A stretch of 5,200 bases of DNA from SKVR01 sp964410015. GTDB lineage: Bacteria; Bacteroidota; Bacteroidia; Bacteroidales; UBA7960. The notes under the pieces are model-generated. The model did no database searches. It saw only the letters and a list, made by a program, of their open reading frames with translations, and was not told the DNA's origin. Positions within the stretch are counted from its first letter, which is position 1, and each line of letters begins with the position of its first letter. Below, piece by piece: positions 5,063 through 5,200 of this stretch. The stretch covers positions 1-5,200 of the forward strand of contig CAYPFV010000187.1 of NCBI GenBank assembly GCA_964410015.1, given 5' to 3'. The position numbers were made by a program, and so were the translations under genes.

Positions 5063-5076
5063 ATTTTTAGACCAGA
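5063..5076. repeat. 14-bp direct repeat, copy 2
   Basis: Exact second copy of the sequence at 4943-4956. Its last two bases are also the start of the inverted repeat at 5075-5100. Confidence 0.7.
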
Positions 5077-5100
5077 TGCATCTCAAAATATGAATGCATC
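5075..5100. repeat. 7-bp inverted repeat around ATGCAT
   Basis: GATGCAT (5075-5081) is the reverse complement of ATGCATC (5094-5100), with 12 bp between. Each arm also contains the self-palindrome ATGCAT. It could be a paired protein-binding site; no gene is firmly attached to it. Confidence 0.35.
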
Positions 5101-5200
5101 CACTGACCTTTCCAGGGGAAAATCTAAAGAAGTTTTGTTTTTGTGTGTAATGAGGAACGGCTATTGTGCGTCAAACCACTTTAGGAAAACAACAACATCA

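Larger units (their letters stand above)
4840..5200. other. Intergenic DNA without a supported gene
   Basis: No recognisable coding sequence or RNA gene is seen. Stops are frequent in all frames up to about 5020. Two frames are open at the right edge: plus from an ATG at 5090 (37 codons) and minus ending with a TAG at 5163-5161 (12 codons). Neither resembles a family I know. The stretch contains a T-rich run (4914-4924), a 14-bp direct repeat and small inverted repeats listed separately. Confidence 0.6.

Noticed and set aside
5161..5199. Minus-strand 12-codon tail (DVVVFLKWFDAQ) that could be the end of a gene upstream of hutI
   Set aside because: Too short to identify. The sequence beyond base 5200 is needed to decide.
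5090..5200. Plus-strand ORF of 37 codons open at the right edge
   Set aside because: No family resemblance, no clear promoter or ribosome binding site, and the length is within chance expectation for AT-rich DNA. It could be real if it continues well past the edge.

Overview
The window looks like chromosomal DNA from a member of the Bacteroidota (order not resolvable). Three things suggest this: the intergenic DNA is AT-rich, three of the four genes have no Shine-Dalgarno sequence, and there are exact matches to the Bacteroidota -7 promoter box (TAnnTTTG). The proteins also fit, from memory of their families. This assignment is inference, not a database result.

Layout. All four recognisable genes are on the minus strand, so transcription runs from high to low coordinates. 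From right to left they are: hutI (imidazolonepropionase, histidine degradation, 4719-3460); a THUMP-domain class I methyltransferase of the RlmL N-terminal type (23S rRNA guanine-N2 methylation, 3357-2188, probable TTG start); a 6-phosphofructokinase of the mixed-substrate 'group III' type (1555-458); and the first 80 codons of priA (replication-restart helicase), which runs off the left edge. The genes share no pathway. hutI and the methyltransferase are about 100 bp apart with no visible terminator, so they may be co-transcribed. Hairpins with T-runs at 1720-1764 and 355-393 separate the methyltransferase, pfk and priA into different units.

Non-coding DNA. There are three sizeable gaps. 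The gap at 242-457 holds the pfk terminator and an 8-bp inverted repeat. The gap at 1556-2187 is the most unusual part of the window. It has a 15-bp palindrome next to the pfk start, a leader stem-loop, a long terminator hairpin, a perfect 17-bp tandem duplication, several hairpins, and an 11-bp perfect inverted repeat whose two arms each contain an outward-to-inward TAnnTTTG box. It could be a structured small RNA or leader, or a small non-autonomous mobile element; the sequence alone does not decide. The gap at 4720-5200 holds a plausible hutI promoter, operator-like repeats and a 14-bp direct repeat spaced 120 bp apart, with no supported gene.

A short stretch between hutI and the methyltransferase (3375-3461, minus) reads as a coding-like fragment with a D-H-V-H-F motif, resembling the HUH region of IS200/IS605 TnpA transposases. 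It may be a transposon relic. No complete new system (defence, CRISPR, phage or secretion) is visible; the best leads are the 1719-2155 intergenic element and this fragment.
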